NCBI GenBank assembly: GCA_029866025.1
Contig: JARXAD010000001.1
Span: 293,873 to 357,872 of the forward strand
DNA length: 64,000 bases
Reading direction: 5' to 3'
From: Vampirovibrionales bacterium
Lineage (GTDB): Bacteria; Cyanobacteriota; Vampirovibrionia; Vampirovibrionales; Vampirovibrionaceae
The position numbers were made by a program, and so were the translations under genes. Of this stretch, positions 42,513-51,627 are shown in pieces. The notes under the pieces were generated by a model. That model saw only the letters and a program-made list of their open reading frames with translations, did not search any database and was not told the DNA's origin. Positions within the stretch are counted from its first letter, which is position 1. Each line of letters begins with the position of its first letter.

Positions 42513-43352
42513 ATGGCTTGCAGTCACCCTACCAATGCTCCTCATCCAAAGGCCAATAGCGCTTCTACTACCATTAAAGGTGGTACCAAAGCTGTTGCCG
42601 AGGGCACCGTTGCTACCTTTAGCGTGTACCGCGGCACGGCAGAATCTGGCGAAATGAAGACCTACCAAGTGCCGGTGGCAGAAGGCATGGTGGTACTGGA
42701 TGCTGTGCATCACATGCAAGCCAACGATGCTCCTGATTTGGCGGCTCGTTGGAACTGCAAAGCTGCCAAGTGCGGTTCGTGCAGCGCGGAAATTAATGGC
42801 AAGCCCAGCTTGATGTGTAAAACTCGCATGGATGCGCTGCCCTTGGATGAGCCTATCACCATCACGCCCATGAAAGCCTTTCCTGTGTTGAAAGACTTGG
42901 TGACGGATGTGTCGTGGAATTACCGGGTGAATGAGCGGATTACACCTTTTACGCCCAAAAGCGACGACACCGACAACTGGACCTTGTACCAAGAAGATGT
43001 GGAGCGGGTGCAAGAATTTAGAAAATGCATTGAGTGCTTTTTGTGCCAAGACGTGTGCCACGTCATCCGTAACCACGATAAGAAAAACGATTTTTATGGC
43101 CCCCGCTTTATGGTACGCCTGGCCAGCTTGGATATGCACCCCCTGGATACGGTAGACCGCTTGCAAGCCATCAAAGAAGAAGCCGGCGTAGGCTTTTGCA
43201 ACATTACCAAATGCTGTACGGAAGTGTGCCCTGAGCATATTCACATTACCGATAACGCCATTATTCCTCTCAAGGAGCGGGTGGCGGATCGATATTTTGA
43301 TCCCATTGGCAAGCTGAAGGGTGCGTTGGGCTTAAACAAATCCCGTAAGTAG
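42513..43352 (+). CDS. sdhB: Succinate dehydrogenase iron-sulfur subunit
   Basis: Carries electrons from FAD to quinone. ATG at 42513 with AAGGA nine bases upstream; 279 residues. [2Fe-2S] ligands Cys82, Cys87, Cys90 and Cys102; [4Fe-4S] motif CIECFLCQDVC (172, 175, 178, 182); third cluster CNITKCCTEVCPEH (229, 235, 239 likely). The N-terminal 30 residues are an extra Thr/Ser/Ala-rich extension. Confidence 0.95.
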   Translation: MACSHPTNAPHPKANSASTTIKGGTKAVAEGTVATFSVYRGTAESGEMKTYQVPVAEGMVVLDAVHHMQANDAPDLAARWNCKAAKCGSCSAEINGKPSLMCKTRMDALPLDEPITITPMKAFPVLKDLVTDVSWNYRVNERITPFTPKSDDTDNWTLYQEDVERVQEFRKCIECFLCQDVCHVIRNHDKKNDFYGPRFMVRLASLDMHPLDTVDRLQAIKEEAGVGFCNITKCCTEVCPEHIHITDNAIIPLKERVADRYFDPIGKLKGALGLNKSRK

Positions 43353-43357
43353 AATCG

Positions 43358-43936
43358 TTAAGATACGTTGTGAGTGTCGGGTGTATTCTTTTTCATTCCA
43401 TCAATAAAGCTGCTCATAGACGCGCCCCGGATTTCTTTCCCGTCGGCACCAGTGGTTACAAAGTCTTGGTTAATGCGATTGCTCATCATGCTGTGGTAGC
43501 CCATATTAAAGCTAACCCCGGGGGCAAAGCTCATTCCCAAACCACTGCCTTGGGGATCGTACGCATTTTGCAATTTACTACCCACGCCTACAAACAATTC
43601 GGGAAATAACTCCATGGCGGATGGCGCGTGGCGTACTCCATTCATAGTTTGGCTGGGTGGCATAAAGTTGGCTAGTAAATCGCCATACACACCTTGCTGG
43701 TAAGAGGCCACACTATAGCCGGTATTGTTAAAATTGCTGCTGGTATTACTCTGGTAGCTGGGGTTGTAGCCATATAGATTGGTGTTATTGGGAAATCCGT
43801 AACCGGCATTACTAAAGTTGCTACCCGTGTTGGATGGGTAGCCTGAATGGTAATTGTACTGGTAGTTAGGGTTGTAGCCGTAGGGATTGCCAGTAATTGG
43901 CGCTCCATACTGAAAGCCAGCGGTGCTGTAATCCAT
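43358..43936 (-). CDS. Asn/Tyr/Gly-rich low-complexity protein
   Basis: A 192-residue product, family not recognised. Residues 12-75 form two imperfect repeats built on YGYNPNYQ and NTGSNFSNAGYGFP, rich in Asn, Tyr, Ser and Gly, a composition seen in aggregation- or phase-separating proteins. The second half is less biased (ELFPELFVGVGSKLQNAYDP, SFAPGVSFNMGYHSMMSNRI). No signal peptide. The tail of the giant protein at 12694 has a similar composition. Convergent with sdhB, five bases apart. Confidence 0.7.
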   Translation of the reverse strand: MDYSTAGFQYGAPITGNPYGYNPNYQYNYHSGYPSNTGSNFSNAGYGFPNNTNLYGYNPSYQSNTSSNFNNTGYSVASYQQGVYGDLLANFMPPSQTMNGVRHAPSAMELFPELFVGVGSKLQNAYDPQGSGLGMSFAPGVSFNMGYHSMMSNRINQDFVTTGADGKEIRGASMSSFIDGMKKNTPDTHNVS

Positions 43937-44043
43937 GCGATTTCCCTGCCTTACCCTGCATTGCTCTATCTCTTACTTGGATAAAAACAAGGAGGGTGGG
44001 TTTTGATGTCAGTTTGTAACGGGTTTGCTACAGTTTAAACCCT

Positions 44044-44631
44044 GTGTCTTTCTCGCATAATGGATGGGAGTTGTTGAGATTGCTAGCAAGGTTTCCCCCC
44101 ATGTGGATAACGCCATGGGCCAACGCCCCTTCCATTGACCGTTTGGATATCGATGCCCTGTGGGAGCGAGGCATTCGTGGCCTGCTGCTAGATTTAGACA
44201 ACACCCTCGTGCCCAATCATCCACTGCACCCTGAATACGGTACGGTACCTGTAGCCGTAAGAGCCTGGCTGGATGCGGCCCAAACTAAGGGAATACGCCT
44301 GGTGTGCGTGACCAACAATAAAAAGCTAGCGTATTGCCAAAAAGCTGAGGCATTGTTGGGCTTTCCTCTCATTCCTGCCGGGAAAAAACCTTGGGGGCAG
44401 GGTCTTATGCAAGGGCTTCGACAGTTGGATTTGTCGTTCAAGGAGGTTGCTGTTATTGGGGATCGGCCCACCACCGATGGGCTGGGAGGCCACTGGTTGC
44501 GTTGCCCTGTGCTGTTGGTCGCCTCCTTATCGTACCCTTACGAACCCAAGCTCTATCATGTGTTGCGGGCCATGGAATACTGGATTGTGAAGCCAGCTCT
44601 GTATCCCCAGTTGGTGAAGTATGACTGTTGA
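44044..44631 (+). CDS. YqeG-family HAD phosphatase
   Basis: HAD superfamily class IIIA phosphatase, in some bacteria a phosphatidylglycerophosphate phosphatase. Motif I GLLLDLDNTLV, motif II VCVTNNK, motif III Lys in AGKKPWGQGL and motif IV VIGDRPTTD. The 195-residue frame begins with GTG at 44044, just downstream of a hairpin (44021-44042); ATG at 44101 would leave a normal-length enzyme too. Overlaps anmK by 11 bases. Confidence 0.85.
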   Translation: MSFSHNGWELLRLLARFPPMWITPWANAPSIDRLDIDALWERGIRGLLLDLDNTLVPNHPLHPEYGTVPVAVRAWLDAAQTKGIRLVCVTNNKKLAYCQKAEALLGFPLIPAGKKPWGQGLMQGLRQLDLSFKEVAVIGDRPTTDGLGGHWLRCPVLLVASLSYPYEPKLYHVLRAMEYWIVKPALYPQLVKYDC

Positions 44632-45856
44632 GCACTTTGTGGGGCTAATGTCGGGCACCTCTCTGGATGGGGTGGATGGGGTGGTGGTGGCAATTGAACC
44701 CCGTGAAGGTAACACATTGGGAATGGCCGATTCGGTCAATGTGTCTATCGAGGCTCACTGTCATAGCCCAATGCCCGCTCCATTAAAAGAGACGTTGCTG
44801 CATTGCCAGCGGGGTGAGCCCATTCACATTCAAGTCCTGTGTGCGTTGGATAACACCTTGGGTGAGTGGTTTGGCGATGCGGCGTTCAACTTGCTGAGAC
44901 AATGGGGCGGCGATACCTCAACTGTTGTGGCTGTTGGCAGCCATGGGCAAACCGTGGGGCATTACCCTAATGCCCATGCCTCGTGTCAGCTGGGTAATCC
45001 GTCAGTGATTGCGACGAAGACTGGTTTGCCGGTTGTGAGTCATTTTAGGCAAGGCGATTTGGCCGTGGGAGGTCAAGGGGCTCCTTTGGTGCCGTGGGTA
45101 GATGCGATTTTGTACAGCCACGAGACGGTACCGCGTTACTTAATCAATATTGGAGGCATGGCCAATGTAACGTGGGTGCCGCCACGGAGTGGCTATGCTC
45201 AGCAACCGGTGTGGGAGTGGCCCTTGGTTGCCATGGACACGGGCCCTGGTAATGTGTGGATGGATGCCGCTTGCCAGCAATTATTCAATAAGCCCTATGA
45301 TACTCATGGTGCTTTGGCGGCCCACGGTTCGGTGAGTAACGCTTTATTAATGGCACTTCTTCAAGAAGCTACCATCGCTGAATTTTTAGCAAAGCCAGCC
45401 CCAAAAAGTACTGGGCGTGATGTTTTTTCGGTGTCAGTGTTGGAAGCAATCTTGGATCTCTTTGCTGCGTCAGTTTCTCCACACGATGTTGTGGCTACGT
45501 TGACCCATTTTACGGCCCAAACCATTGCAAATGGCTTGCAACAATTAGCTGTACATCAAGGCATCCAAACAGAAGCGGCAGAAATCTGGGTGACGGGTGG
45601 GGGTGCTTTCAATTCAACCTTGATGCAGGCGTTAAAAAACGCTTTGGGTATAGCCTTACCCAAGGGCGTTTTAAACGTGGGTGATCCTTTAGGGTACCCG
45701 CCCCAACACAAAGAGCCCTTGGCCTTTGCATTGTTGGCATGGGCCCGTTGGCAGGCCTTGCCAGGTAATAATGCTTTTGCCACAGGCGCAACAAAAGCGA
45801 CACCCTTAGGGGCAGTATGGTTGCCCCCGTTTTTTAAGCTTAAGCCACAGGTGTAG
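44621..45856 (+). CDS. anmK: Anhydro-N-acetylmuramic acid kinase
   Basis: Phosphorylates and opens 1,6-anhydro-MurNAc during peptidoglycan recycling. The 411 residues have GLMSGTSLDGVDGVV, GSHGQTVGH, FRQGDLAVGGQGAPLVPWVD, INIGGMANVTW, DTGPGNVWMDA and VTGGGAFNSTLM. The start codon lies inside the preceding gene. Evidence that the organism has and recycles peptidoglycan. The 3' end overlaps the AI-2E gene. Confidence 0.95.
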   Translation: MTVEHFVGLMSGTSLDGVDGVVVAIEPREGNTLGMADSVNVSIEAHCHSPMPAPLKETLLHCQRGEPIHIQVLCALDNTLGEWFGDAAFNLLRQWGGDTSTVVAVGSHGQTVGHYPNAHASCQLGNPSVIATKTGLPVVSHFRQGDLAVGGQGAPLVPWVDAILYSHETVPRYLINIGGMANVTWVPPRSGYAQQPVWEWPLVAMDTGPGNVWMDAACQQLFNKPYDTHGALAAHGSVSNALLMALLQEATIAEFLAKPAPKSTGRDVFSVSVLEAILDLFAASVSPHDVVATLTHFTAQTIANGLQQLAVHQGIQTEAAEIWVTGGGAFNSTLMQALKNALGIALPKGVLNVGDPLGYPPQHKEPLAFALLAWARWQALPGNNAFATGATKATPLGAVWLPPFFKLKPQV

Positions 45857-48296
45857 TATTAGCTGATGATGCCGGTATAAAAGACTCTGCCAATGTGGTG
45901 AGGATGACAGTAAAGGGAATAATCACCAGCACGCCAATGGGGCCGAGTGCTTCTAAGCATAAAGCGCTACCGGCCACCCACCATAACGGGGATAGGGTGA
46001 TGGTAGAGGGGAGAGGGATGCTGTCATTATTATTAACGGATGAGGGAGCGGAGGGTCTTTCCGCATAATACTCCCAGGCCGGAAGCCAATACCGTCGTTT
46101 TAGGGTGGAGAGTGCCCACGCCAAAGACAACCAGATAAAGAGTCCGACCCAAGTGCCTTGGGCGCTGGTAGTGAGTAAAATAGGAATGCTGCCAAACCAC
46201 GGACCCACGGTGGGAAGCAAATAGCCTAGGGCAAACAATGTGGCTAGTCCTTCAGAGAGAGAAACGTGAGTGATTTCTAGAAGGACGTAGGAAGCCAGCC
46301 CACTGGTGCCAGCCCATACCCATTGAGCTGGAACCGCCAAGCGCATCCGATGCTCAATGCTCTCCCACAGAGGCATAAAAGTGGCGGGGTTTGGAAAAAG
46401 CCTGAGCCAGCCTTGACGTAACGCAGCAGCATCCATTAGGCCATACATTAAAAAGACGCTGCCTAACAACAGCCAAAGCGTGGTAGCAAGGGAGGTACTC
46501 ACCAGCAATGAGGCCACCCCTGTGGCCGGTCGCCACAAGGGTGTTAACCAATGCAGCAAGGCGGAAGGTGAGGATACGTGTGGGTGTAAGGAATGTGTTG
46601 GCGGTAGCAGATTGAGTAATGGGGTTTGAAACGGTAGAGTGGCTTTAAGGGTGTTTATCAATTGAGGGAGGCCGTCCAAAAGCCTGCCCCACTGAACGCT
46701 AACGAGGGGAACCCAGTGGAGTAGCAGAGTAATACCCATAAACCCAATGCTGGAGAGGACCAGTGCTGTTGCAATGATGCGGCGTAAACGCCAGGACCAT
46801 AAATGGGTGGCTTCAGTGGGTTCAATAAAGGTGGGCAGTACGGCCGGAATGCTGGGAAACACAAGGCGTAGCCCGTGGAAGGAACCTTTGAAGAGCGAAC
46901 TAAAGGTTTGCTCTACGGATTCGATAAGCCAGCCCAGCCCCATGGTTAAAAGCCACACCACCGAACCTAATACCAGCACTTCTGGTAGGGTATTGGCAAG
47001 AAGCCAAAAAATAGCGAGTACCACTCCTGTTTTTACCACCAGAGCACTGGGGAAGGAAACAGCTGACGCTGTACCATTGCTTGTAAGAGAAGCCCTTTTA
47101 GAAGGCAAGTTTAAGAAGTGTTGCCACAAAATCCACCCTAAAGCAGTGAGAGGAATGGCCATCACCACGCCCAAAACGCCGGCAATTTTGCCCCACAATA
47201 AAATGCTGGCCATCACCACCACTGGATGAAGTCCCATGACATCCCCTACGATTTTAGGGGCTACAATGTTGTCTTTAATGGTTTGGTAGGCGTACGAACA
47301 AGCAAACACCCCCACGGCTGTCCAAAAGCCGCCGCTCATAAAGGCAATGGCCAAGCCGGGTATAATGCCTAACCAAGTGCCAATTACGGGTAAAATTTCA
47401 ACAACGCCAAACAGAATCGCCATGACCAAGGCGTATTTAACGCCAAACAGACTGTAAACAATAAACATATAGGTGCCGGTAATAGCGCCTAATAGCACTT
47501 GTCCTCGAATAAAGCCCCGCATCACCTTATGGGCATCCAGCAAAAATGGTACTCGTTGGGTAAGTTGCCATTGGGGTGCATGCAGCAAACTATAAAACAC
47601 AGCCATGATGGCTAAGAGGCTCCACACCAGCCCTTGAGAGACAGTTGCAACCCAAGGACCTAAATTGGAAAAAGATTGCTGCATGAGTTGAGGGAGGGAT
47701 TGAGGCGTGAGTGGATGAGCTGTTAGCCACTGGGTGGTCCAGCGGGTGGCTTGGTGGGTTAGCCACTGGTCTAGCAAAATCTCTCGTTTTAGCAACAGGG
47801 GTGATGCCTCTAAAGGGATTAGTGGAGCACCGATCCATTGCTCTACTTGATGCAAGAGGGCAGAACCGGCATGGATGAGATCCGTGGGGAGGGTTCGGCC
47901 AATTTGGGCAAGTTGAATGGCAATAGTAGGCCCCAACGATGTTATTAAGAAGAGTCCGCCCAGTGTTAAGGTGCCGTATACCAGCACAATCACGCCCCCC
48001 CGCAGCCATAGTGGCACAGGAGAAGACGCTTCCCAAAAGGGTTCTAAAATGGGCCTCGTGCCTCCGCGGCCTTTGGGGCACCTTAGGAGCAGACCCCAAA
48101 GGCCGCGCTCAAGCCACGTGACAGGTTCCAGAAAAATGTACACACCCAGCACCACTACGGCAGCAAAGGTAAGCATGGCCTGTAGATGGGGGTGAAAGCA
48201 CCACACAAACAGGGCAAGCCCAGCCAATGGGCCAACCCAAGTGTAGGATGAGGGGGGCGCCTTGCTCTGAGCGGTGTGTGTGGGTTCTGTTAGCAT
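45840..48296 (-). CDS. Double-length AI-2E/PerM family permease
   Basis: A membrane protein of 818 residues where the family is normally about 350. I use ATG 48296; 46 upstream codons look non-coding. The first half is a complete family member, with the conserved block FIRGQVLLGAITGTYMFIVYSLFG, VVEILPVIGTWLGIIPGL, IKDNIVAPKIVGDVMGLHP and the closing GVLGVVMAIPLTA. The second half repeats the architecture in eroded form (ASYVLLEITHVSLSEGLATLF, LGYLLPTVGPWFGSIPILL, LCLEALGPIGVLVIIPFTVIL). Most likely an ancient tandem duplication with fusion. The transported substrate is unknown. Confidence 0.85.
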   Translation of the reverse strand: MLTEPTHTAQSKAPPSSYTWVGPLAGLALFVWCFHPHLQAMLTFAAVVVLGVYIFLEPVTWLERGLWGLLLRCPKGRGGTRPILEPFWEASSPVPLWLRGGVIVLVYGTLTLGGLFLITSLGPTIAIQLAQIGRTLPTDLIHAGSALLHQVEQWIGAPLIPLEASPLLLKREILLDQWLTHQATRWTTQWLTAHPLTPQSLPQLMQQSFSNLGPWVATVSQGLVWSLLAIMAVFYSLLHAPQWQLTQRVPFLLDAHKVMRGFIRGQVLLGAITGTYMFIVYSLFGVKYALVMAILFGVVEILPVIGTWLGIIPGLAIAFMSGGFWTAVGVFACSYAYQTIKDNIVAPKIVGDVMGLHPVVVMASILLWGKIAGVLGVVMAIPLTALGWILWQHFLNLPSKRASLTSNGTASAVSFPSALVVKTGVVLAIFWLLANTLPEVLVLGSVVWLLTMGLGWLIESVEQTFSSLFKGSFHGLRLVFPSIPAVLPTFIEPTEATHLWSWRLRRIIATALVLSSIGFMGITLLLHWVPLVSVQWGRLLDGLPQLINTLKATLPFQTPLLNLLPPTHSLHPHVSSPSALLHWLTPLWRPATGVASLLVSTSLATTLWLLLGSVFLMYGLMDAAALRQGWLRLFPNPATFMPLWESIEHRMRLAVPAQWVWAGTSGLASYVLLEITHVSLSEGLATLFALGYLLPTVGPWFGSIPILLTTSAQGTWVGLFIWLSLAWALSTLKRRYWLPAWEYYAERPSAPSSVNNNDSIPLPSTITLSPLWWVAGSALCLEALGPIGVLVIIPFTVILTTLAESFIPASSANTTPVA

Positions 48297-48455
48297 AGGC
48301 CTTATTGTAAATGGGATTGCTTGATAGCGGTGAGAGTGAAGACAAAAAGTCGGTAATGTTGATGGGAGCGTCGCCCTTGGGAAGCCGCCCAATTTGGAAA
48401 AATCACCTACAATGAGGGGTAGTAAGAGTGCCAAGTTGCGAAAGGTTGCAGGGTT

Positions 48456-49565
48456 ATGACGGCTGTGGATACGCTGACGCTGAAAGATCTTCAGTTGGAT
48501 GCCTTATTGCAAGAGGTGATTCAGCGCCGTGCCAGCGATTTGCATTTATCCGTTGGGTTGCCGCCGGTACTGCGTATTGATGGCCAGTTGGTACGTATGG
48601 AATACCCGCCTCTGAATAGAGAGCAATGCCACCGCCTAATTTTTAGCATCCTCACCAACGATCAACGCCGAGATTTGGAGCAAGAGTGGGAGCTGGATTG
48701 CAGCTATGGTTTGGCGAATGTGGGGCGGTTTCGGGTGAATGTGTACCGAGAACGCGGCACGTATGCAGCGGCGTTGCGGACCATTGTGGCCACCGTTCCT
48801 ACTTTTAAGCAATTGGGCTTGCCCGAGGTGATGGAAGAGCTGGCCCACCGTGAACGGGGGCTCATTTTGGTGACCGGTGCCACAGGCTCGGGTAAATCCA
48901 CCACGCTGGCCGCCTTGGTGGATCATATCAACACCCATTATTCCAAGCATATTCTCACCATTGAAGATCCAGTGGAATTTGTCCACACCTCCAAGCGGTC
49001 CATCATTCACCAGCGAGAATTGGGCATGGACACCCACAGTTTTGCCAAAGCCCTCAAGTCTGCCCTGCGCGAAGACCCCGATGTGATTTTGGTGGGCGAG
49101 ATGCGGGATTTGGAAACCATTCAACTGGCCCTAAGTGCCGCAGAAACCGGCCACTTGGTGTTGGGCACCTTGCACACCAGCAGCGCGGCTCAAACCGTGG
49201 ATCGCATTGTGGATGTGTTTCCGCCGGAGCAGCATGGGCAAGTCCGGACTCAGTTGTCCAACAGTTTGATTGCCGTCTTTTCCCAAGTGCTGCTGCCCAA
49301 GCTCAACCCCGATGGCATGAAAAAAGGGCGTGTGATGGCCCAAGAAATTTTGCTGGTGAATTCAGCCGTCTCCAACCTCATTCGCGAAGCCAAGTCGGCG
49401 CAAATTTATTCGGTGATGCAAACGGGGGGAGCCGCCGGTATGCAAACTTTAGAGAGTGCCTTAAAAAAACGCTTGGACGAAGGTGTGATTGAGCTGGATG
49501 ATGCAGTGAAAGTCACGTCTCGCCCCAAAGAGTTTCAGTTGCTCCTCAATTCGTCTCCGGCGTAA
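48456..49565 (+). CDS. pilT: Type IV pilus retraction ATPase PilT
   Basis: Hexameric cytoplasmic motor that depolymerises pili for twitching motility. 369 residues: N-terminal ASDLHLSVGLPPVLRIDG, Walker A GATGSGKST (141-149), Asp box TIEDPVEFVH, Walker B ILVGEMRDLET (211-221), His box LGTLHTSSAAQTVDRIVDVFP, and the AIRNLIRE-like motif VSNLIREAKSAQIYSVMQ. It is the PilT and not the PilB type. Four bases upstream of xerD. Confidence 0.96.
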   Translation: MTAVDTLTLKDLQLDALLQEVIQRRASDLHLSVGLPPVLRIDGQLVRMEYPPLNREQCHRLIFSILTNDQRRDLEQEWELDCSYGLANVGRFRVNVYRERGTYAAALRTIVATVPTFKQLGLPEVMEELAHRERGLILVTGATGSGKSTTLAALVDHINTHYSKHILTIEDPVEFVHTSKRSIIHQRELGMDTHSFAKALKSALREDPDVILVGEMRDLETIQLALSAAETGHLVLGTLHTSSAAQTVDRIVDVFPPEQHGQVRTQLSNSLIAVFSQVLLPKLNPDGMKKGRVMAQEILLVNSAVSNLIREAKSAQIYSVMQTGGAAGMQTLESALKKRLDEGVIELDDAVKVTSRPKEFQLLLNSSPA

Positions 49566-49568
49566 GCC

Positions 49569-50429
49569 ATGCAGCTGTGGGTAAGCGAGTATTTGGAAGC
49601 CTGCGCCCAGCGAGGCTATGCGAGTAATACGCAACTTGCCTATCAACGGGATTTGGAGCAGTTTTACGCTGTTTTGCAGCGCTTGGGCTTACCGCAGCAG
49701 CCCCTTTCGGTGCGCACCATTACCCAGTACATGAAAGCCCTGCGACATGACGGGGTAAAAACCCGTTCCATACTGCGAAAAATTTCGTGCTTGCGCAGTT
49801 ATCACCATTGGTTGGTGCAAACCCAAGGCTTGCCCAGTAACCCTTTTGCCTTGCTAGAACTCCCCAAAAACACCCACGCCCTGCCCAAAGTATTGAGCAT
49901 GGCCGATGTGGATGCGTTACTCAACGATACCACCCTCAGTTTTAGCGACCGGCTGTTGCTGGAACTGCTGTACGGCTGCGGCTTGCGTATTAGCGAGTTG
50001 TTAGACCTGCGCGTGGCCGACGTGAATGTGCAAGACGGCTACCTGAGGTGCCGGGGTAAAGGCGGCAAAGAGCGCTTGGTGCCCCTCAGCGGGCCAAGCA
50101 TTGCGTTGGTAAAAACAGCCATTATAATGCTGGATTTACAACCCACCGATCCGTTACTGGCAGAAAACGCCGATAAACGATTACCTACGCGCCGCGTGTT
50201 GTGGGGGCGCGTAAAGGCTTTGGGCCAGCGCATTGGTAAAGACATGAGCCCCCACACCCTGCGCCACACCTTTGCCACCCACCTGCTGGATGGCGGGGCC
50301 GACCTGCGCGTGGTGCAAGAATTGTTGGGCCACGCCGATATTGTGACCACCCAGCACTACACCCACATTAGCAAGGCCCGCGCCAAGGCCGCCTACCATA
50401 GCGTGTTTGGCCCGCCACCGGAGGTTTAG
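49569..50429 (+). CDS. xerD: Tyrosine recombinase XerC/XerD
   Basis: Resolves chromosome dimers at dif. The 286-residue enzyme is of house-keeping length. Catalytic set: Arg140 in GCGLRISELLDL, Lys of RGKGGKERLVPL, His229-x-x-Arg232 in HTLRHTFATH, His255 in LLGHADIVTTQHY and nucleophile Tyr264. N-terminal SAM-like domain YLEACAQRGYASNTQLAYQRD. Not an integron or phage integrase by length or context. Confidence 0.93.
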   Translation: MQLWVSEYLEACAQRGYASNTQLAYQRDLEQFYAVLQRLGLPQQPLSVRTITQYMKALRHDGVKTRSILRKISCLRSYHHWLVQTQGLPSNPFALLELPKNTHALPKVLSMADVDALLNDTTLSFSDRLLLELLYGCGLRISELLDLRVADVNVQDGYLRCRGKGGKERLVPLSGPSIALVKTAIIMLDLQPTDPLLAENADKRLPTRRVLWGRVKALGQRIGKDMSPHTLRHTFATHLLDGGADLRVVQELLGHADIVTTQHYTHISKARAKAAYHSVFGPPPEV

Positions 50430-50712
50430 GCTATCCAGTCTTTGTAAGAGGGTGTTTTAAGAATTTTTCTGGTAGCCCGACCGCCACTACGATAATCCTG
50501 TATTTCAAGTTCTGGGGCAGAATCATTGAGGAACGTTAAGGATTGATGACCGAGGTTTTGCAAATACATGGCTCGCATTATAGTTTCGTTGGAATTAGTA
50601 CCCCCTATCATTCCTTTAGCAAGCACTTTATTAGATGCGGCATACAATTGATTCGCTTGGCCATATTGGTTCGCAGAGGGGGGGTAAAGGGTTGATGCGT
50701 GATATCTGCCAT
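50426..50712 (-). pseudogene. Small gene with frameshift at a C7 tract
   Basis: ATG at 50712 has AAAGG eight bases upstream and reads MADITHQPFTPP before running into seven C (50684-50678). In that frame it soon stops. In another frame the protein continues directly as SANQYGQANQLYAASNKVLA and goes on to the stop at 50426 without interruption. One more C would join the two parts into a protein of about 95 residues. Phase-variable gene, pseudogene, or sequencing error in a homopolymer. Family unknown; AT-rich. Confidence 0.55.
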
Positions 50713-50849
50713 AGCAAAAGCCTTTTATGTATGTGTAACAATTGGATTAACCCTGACATAAAGCCCTGTGAAGAATAACTGGTGCTAGGGGGCGGGCTTT
50801 GTTGGACGAATTCTTTACATCACGTCACATAACCGCGTAAGCTGGGGGT

Positions 50850-51611
50850 ATGATGACTGCCCTTGAAACCGCCTTTGCCACCGCCCTTCAATCGCCCAAC
50901 AATGTGGCGCTGCTGCTGGGGTTTAGTTTTGTAGGGGGGCTTATTAGCACCTTGCTGCCGTGTAGCGTGGCCATGGTTCCTATTCTCGTTGGTACCATTG
51001 GCACCTTGGGCGATAGCGAGCACAAAGGCCGCCTGTTCCTTCAAATTGTGCTGTTTATTGCCGGATTGTCCATTACCTTGGCGGCCATGGGCTTGGCAGC
51101 TGGTTTGTTGGGCCAAACCCTCAACGGCTTTGGTGGACCGCAAGGGGCCATCGCCCTAAAAATAGCGGTTGGGTTACTCGCCTTTATTATTGGATTAAAC
51201 GTGTTGGAGTGGATTCATTTGCCCGTCCCTCAGTGGCTGAGTCGTTTGCCTGATTCTAAAAGCCTTTCTTGGATGGGGGTGTTTGCCCCCTTGGGCTTGG
51301 GGTTGCTATTTGGCATCGCGTCTAGCCCCTGCGGTACGCCCTTTTTAGCCGGTATTTTAGGGTTGATTAGCCAAACCCACAACGTGGTTCTGGGCGGCGC
51401 GTGCTTGTTTGTGTACGGTTTGGGCCAAGGTGCGCTGTTGTTACTCGCCGGTTTGGTCACTGGCCTGATGAAGCACTGGGCCAAGGTGCGTCACGTGGGT
51501 CGTGTGTTTACTCAATTAAGTGGCGGCGTGTTTGTGTTGCTGGGCTTGGGCATGATTGCCGATGCCCTTGGCTGGCTGGATGCTCCGGCGCGTTATCTAT
51601 TGGGATATTAG
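50850..51611 (+). CDS. CcdA/DsbD-like thiol-redox membrane protein
   Basis: Moves reducing equivalents across the inner membrane, usually for cytochrome c maturation or periplasmic thiol reduction. 253 residues, six hydrophobic segments. The two expected Cys are Cys38 in STLLPCSVAMVPI and Cys161 in ASSPCGTPFLAGIL, each beside Pro as in CcdA. No thioredoxin-like partner gene is adjacent. The rsmD start follows after 16 bases. Confidence 0.85.
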   Translation: MMTALETAFATALQSPNNVALLLGFSFVGGLISTLLPCSVAMVPILVGTIGTLGDSEHKGRLFLQIVLFIAGLSITLAAMGLAAGLLGQTLNGFGGPQGAIALKIAVGLLAFIIGLNVLEWIHLPVPQWLSRLPDSKSLSWMGVFAPLGLGLLFGIASSPCGTPFLAGILGLISQTHNVVLGGACLFVYGLGQGALLLLAGLVTGLMKHWAKVRHVGRVFTQLSGGVFVLLGLGMIADALGWLDAPARYLLGY

Positions 51612-51627
51612 GGGGGATAGTAACCCT

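Noticed and set aside
42489-43244. 251-residue ORF on the minus strand
   Set aside because: It is wholly antisense to sdhB, whose cluster-binding Cys motifs are unambiguous.
47590-48099. 169-residue minus-strand ORF
   Set aside because: Out-of-frame shadow of the AI-2E family gene; composition rich in Pro/His/Arg without any domain.
48297-48434. N-terminal extension of the AI-2E gene (46 codons)
   Set aside because: No start signal; residues do not resemble the family and the region would include the divergent promoter of pilT.
49569-50429. Integrase of a mobile element
   Set aside because: The recombinase has the length and motifs of XerC/XerD, is coupled to pilT and has no attachment-site repeats nearby.
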